Position numbers and translations under genes: made by a program. Under the pieces are notes generated by a model that was not told the DNA's origin, ran no database searches, and saw nothing but the letters and a program-made list of their open reading frames with translations. From contig NZ_FNHP01000002.1 of NCBI RefSeq assembly GCF_900103645.1, positions 372,001 through 436,000 of the forward strand: 64,000 nucleotides of DNA, written 5' to 3'. This document shows positions 63,006 to 64,000 of the stretch, one piece after another. Origin of the DNA: Oryzisolibacter propanilivorax. Lineage in GTDB: Bacteria > Pseudomonadota > Gammaproteobacteria > Burkholderiales > Burkholderiaceae_C. Position 1 is the first letter of the stretch, and each line of letters begins with the position of its first letter.

Positions 63006-63938
63006 ATGGCGACCAAGAAACCCAAGGGCCTGGGCCGCGGCCTGGAAGCCCTGCTCGGCCCCAAGGTGGCCGAACCAGTGGCGGGCGCGCAAGGCGCTGC
63101 CGGCGGCGCTCCGTCCACCCTGGCGCTGGACCAGCTGGTGCCCGGCCAGTACCAGCCGCGCACGCGCATGGACGAGGGCGCGCTGTACGAGTTGGCCGAG
63201 AGCATCCGCGCGCAGGGCATCATGCAGCCCATCCTGGTGCGCCGGCTGGCTGCGGGCGAGCACGCCGGCAAGTACGAAATCATCGCCGGCGAGCGGCGCT
63301 TCCGTGCCGCCCGTATCGCCGCGCTGGCCGAGGTGCCGGTGCTGGTGCGCGACGTGCCCGACGAGGCCGCCGCCGCCATGGCCCTCATCGAGAACATCCA
63401 GCGCGAGGACCTGAACCCGCTGGAGGAAGCCCAGGGCCTGCAGCGCCTGACGCGCGAGTTCGGCCTGACGCACGAGCAGGCGGCGCAGGCCGTGGGCCGC
63501 TCGCGCAGCGCCGCCAGCAACCTGCTGCGCCTGCTGCAGCTGGCCGAGCCGGTGCAGACCATGCTCATGGCCGGCGACCTGGACATGGGCCACGCGCGCG
63601 CGCTGCTGGCGCTCGAGCGTGCTGGCCAGATCACCGCCGCGCACCAGATCGCCGCGCGCCAGCTGTCGGTGCGCGAAGCCGAAGGCCTGGTGAAGAAGCT
63701 GGGCGCCGAGGGCGACGGCGCCCCGGCACGGCCCACGCGCAGCGACAAGCCGCGCGACGTGCGCCGGCTGGAGGAAGAGCTGTCCGACCTGCTCATGGCC
63801 GAGGTCGAGATCCGCGTCAAAAAGCGCGTCAGGCGCGGCGGCCGCAGCGACGAGCTGGGCGAGCTGGCGATTCAGTTCGGCTCGCGCGATGCGCTGCACG
63901 GCCTGATCGAGCGCCTGCGCGGCGGCGCCGGGGAATAG
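63006..63938 (+). CDS. parB: Chromosome-partitioning protein ParB (Spo0J)
   Basis: This 310-aa CTP-dependent DNA clamp binds parS and spreads. It has the N-terminal ParA-stimulating segment KPKGLGRGLEALLG and the CTP-binding motifs YQPRTRMDEGALYELAESI, GERRFRAARIAAL and ENIQREDLNPLEEAQGLQRL. The HTH is LTHEQAAQAVGRSRSAASNL, and a C-terminal dimer domain follows. Four parS sites are in this window. The gene ends 62 bp before the window edge, and nothing further is visible there. Confidence 0.97.
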   Translation: MATKKPKGLGRGLEALLGPKVAEPVAGAQGAAGGAPSTLALDQLVPGQYQPRTRMDEGALYELAESIRAQGIMQPILVRRLAAGEHAGKYEIIAGERRFRAARIAALAEVPVLVRDVPDEAAAAMALIENIQREDLNPLEEAQGLQRLTREFGLTHEQAAQAVGRSRSAASNLLRLLQLAEPVQTMLMAGDLDMGHARALLALERAGQITAAHQIAARQLSVREAEGLVKKLGAEGDGAPARPTRSDKPRDVRRLEEELSDLLMAEVEIRVKKRVRRGGRSDELGELAIQFGSRDALHGLIERLRGGAGE

Positions 63939-64000
63939 CCGGACACCCGGCCGCAGTTCCTGTCGCCCGCGGCCCCGGCGCGACCCCGTGCGCATGGGGC

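Overview
The window is about 70 % GC chromosome from a betaproteobacterium, most likely family Comamonadaceae (the Acidovorax/Alicycliphilus/Melaminivora neighbourhood). This rests on the protein families (Bug/TctC receptors, DUF4148, quinol NO reductase, TctDE-like two-component pair, RecA/RecX) and on a short intergenic hairpin repeat that I associate with this family. No species is claimed. No rRNA or tRNA gene was seen.

Layout. 0-5 kb: a partial Bug solute receptor, a divergent LysR regulator, a DUF4148 protein, a two-component pair and a MarR regulator. 5-7 kb: recA-recX. 7-15 kb: an anaerobic block with nrdG, nrdD (its glycyl-radical piece encoded as a separate 64-aa ORF), a hemerythrin protein, norB and divergent norR, with NrdR boxes and NorR/sigma-54 sites visible. 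15-18 kb: uvrA. 18-20 kb: the relic of a type I-F CRISPR-Cas locus (39 codons of cas1, an IS3-family element, one I-F repeat). 20-28 kb: small metabolic and stress genes, a leader-peptide attenuator in front of an unknown gene, dinG, an NlpC/P60 lipoprotein and aroG. 28-33 kb: an IclR-linked acyl-CoA operon (enoyl-CoA hydratase, NDP-forming CoA ligase, Bug receptor). 33-40 kb: a 1415-aa PAS/GAF/GGDEF/EAL protein and an SLC13-type permease. 40-45 kb: two origin-like arrays flanking pagL-like, Spy-like, rdgC and an SpmA-SpmB fusion gene. 45-57 kb: a frameshifted enoyl-CoA hydratase, three glutathione transferases, dadA with a divergent Lrp regulator, the cueR-copZ-copA copper system, a chemoreceptor and an Old Yellow Enzyme. 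57-64 kb: mnmG-rsmG-lysE-parA-hydrolase-parB.

How the parts fit. The right half looks like the replication-origin domain. There are four 16-bp parS sites (one perfect, three sharing one change) at 51.8, 57.9, 59.6 and 60.8 kb, with parAB at the right end. At 39.8 and 44.2 kb lie two arrays, each with a DnaA-trio-like TAG repeat, a GC-rich gap and DnaA-box-like sites. The boxes keep exactly the same spacing in both arrays although the sequence between them has diverged. I infer a candidate chromosomal oriC, possibly bipartite, away from dnaA, which is not in the window.

Sixteen copies of the hairpin repeat ending in a CAGCTATC-like motif lie in gaps between genes, about one per 4 kb. They are listed individually.
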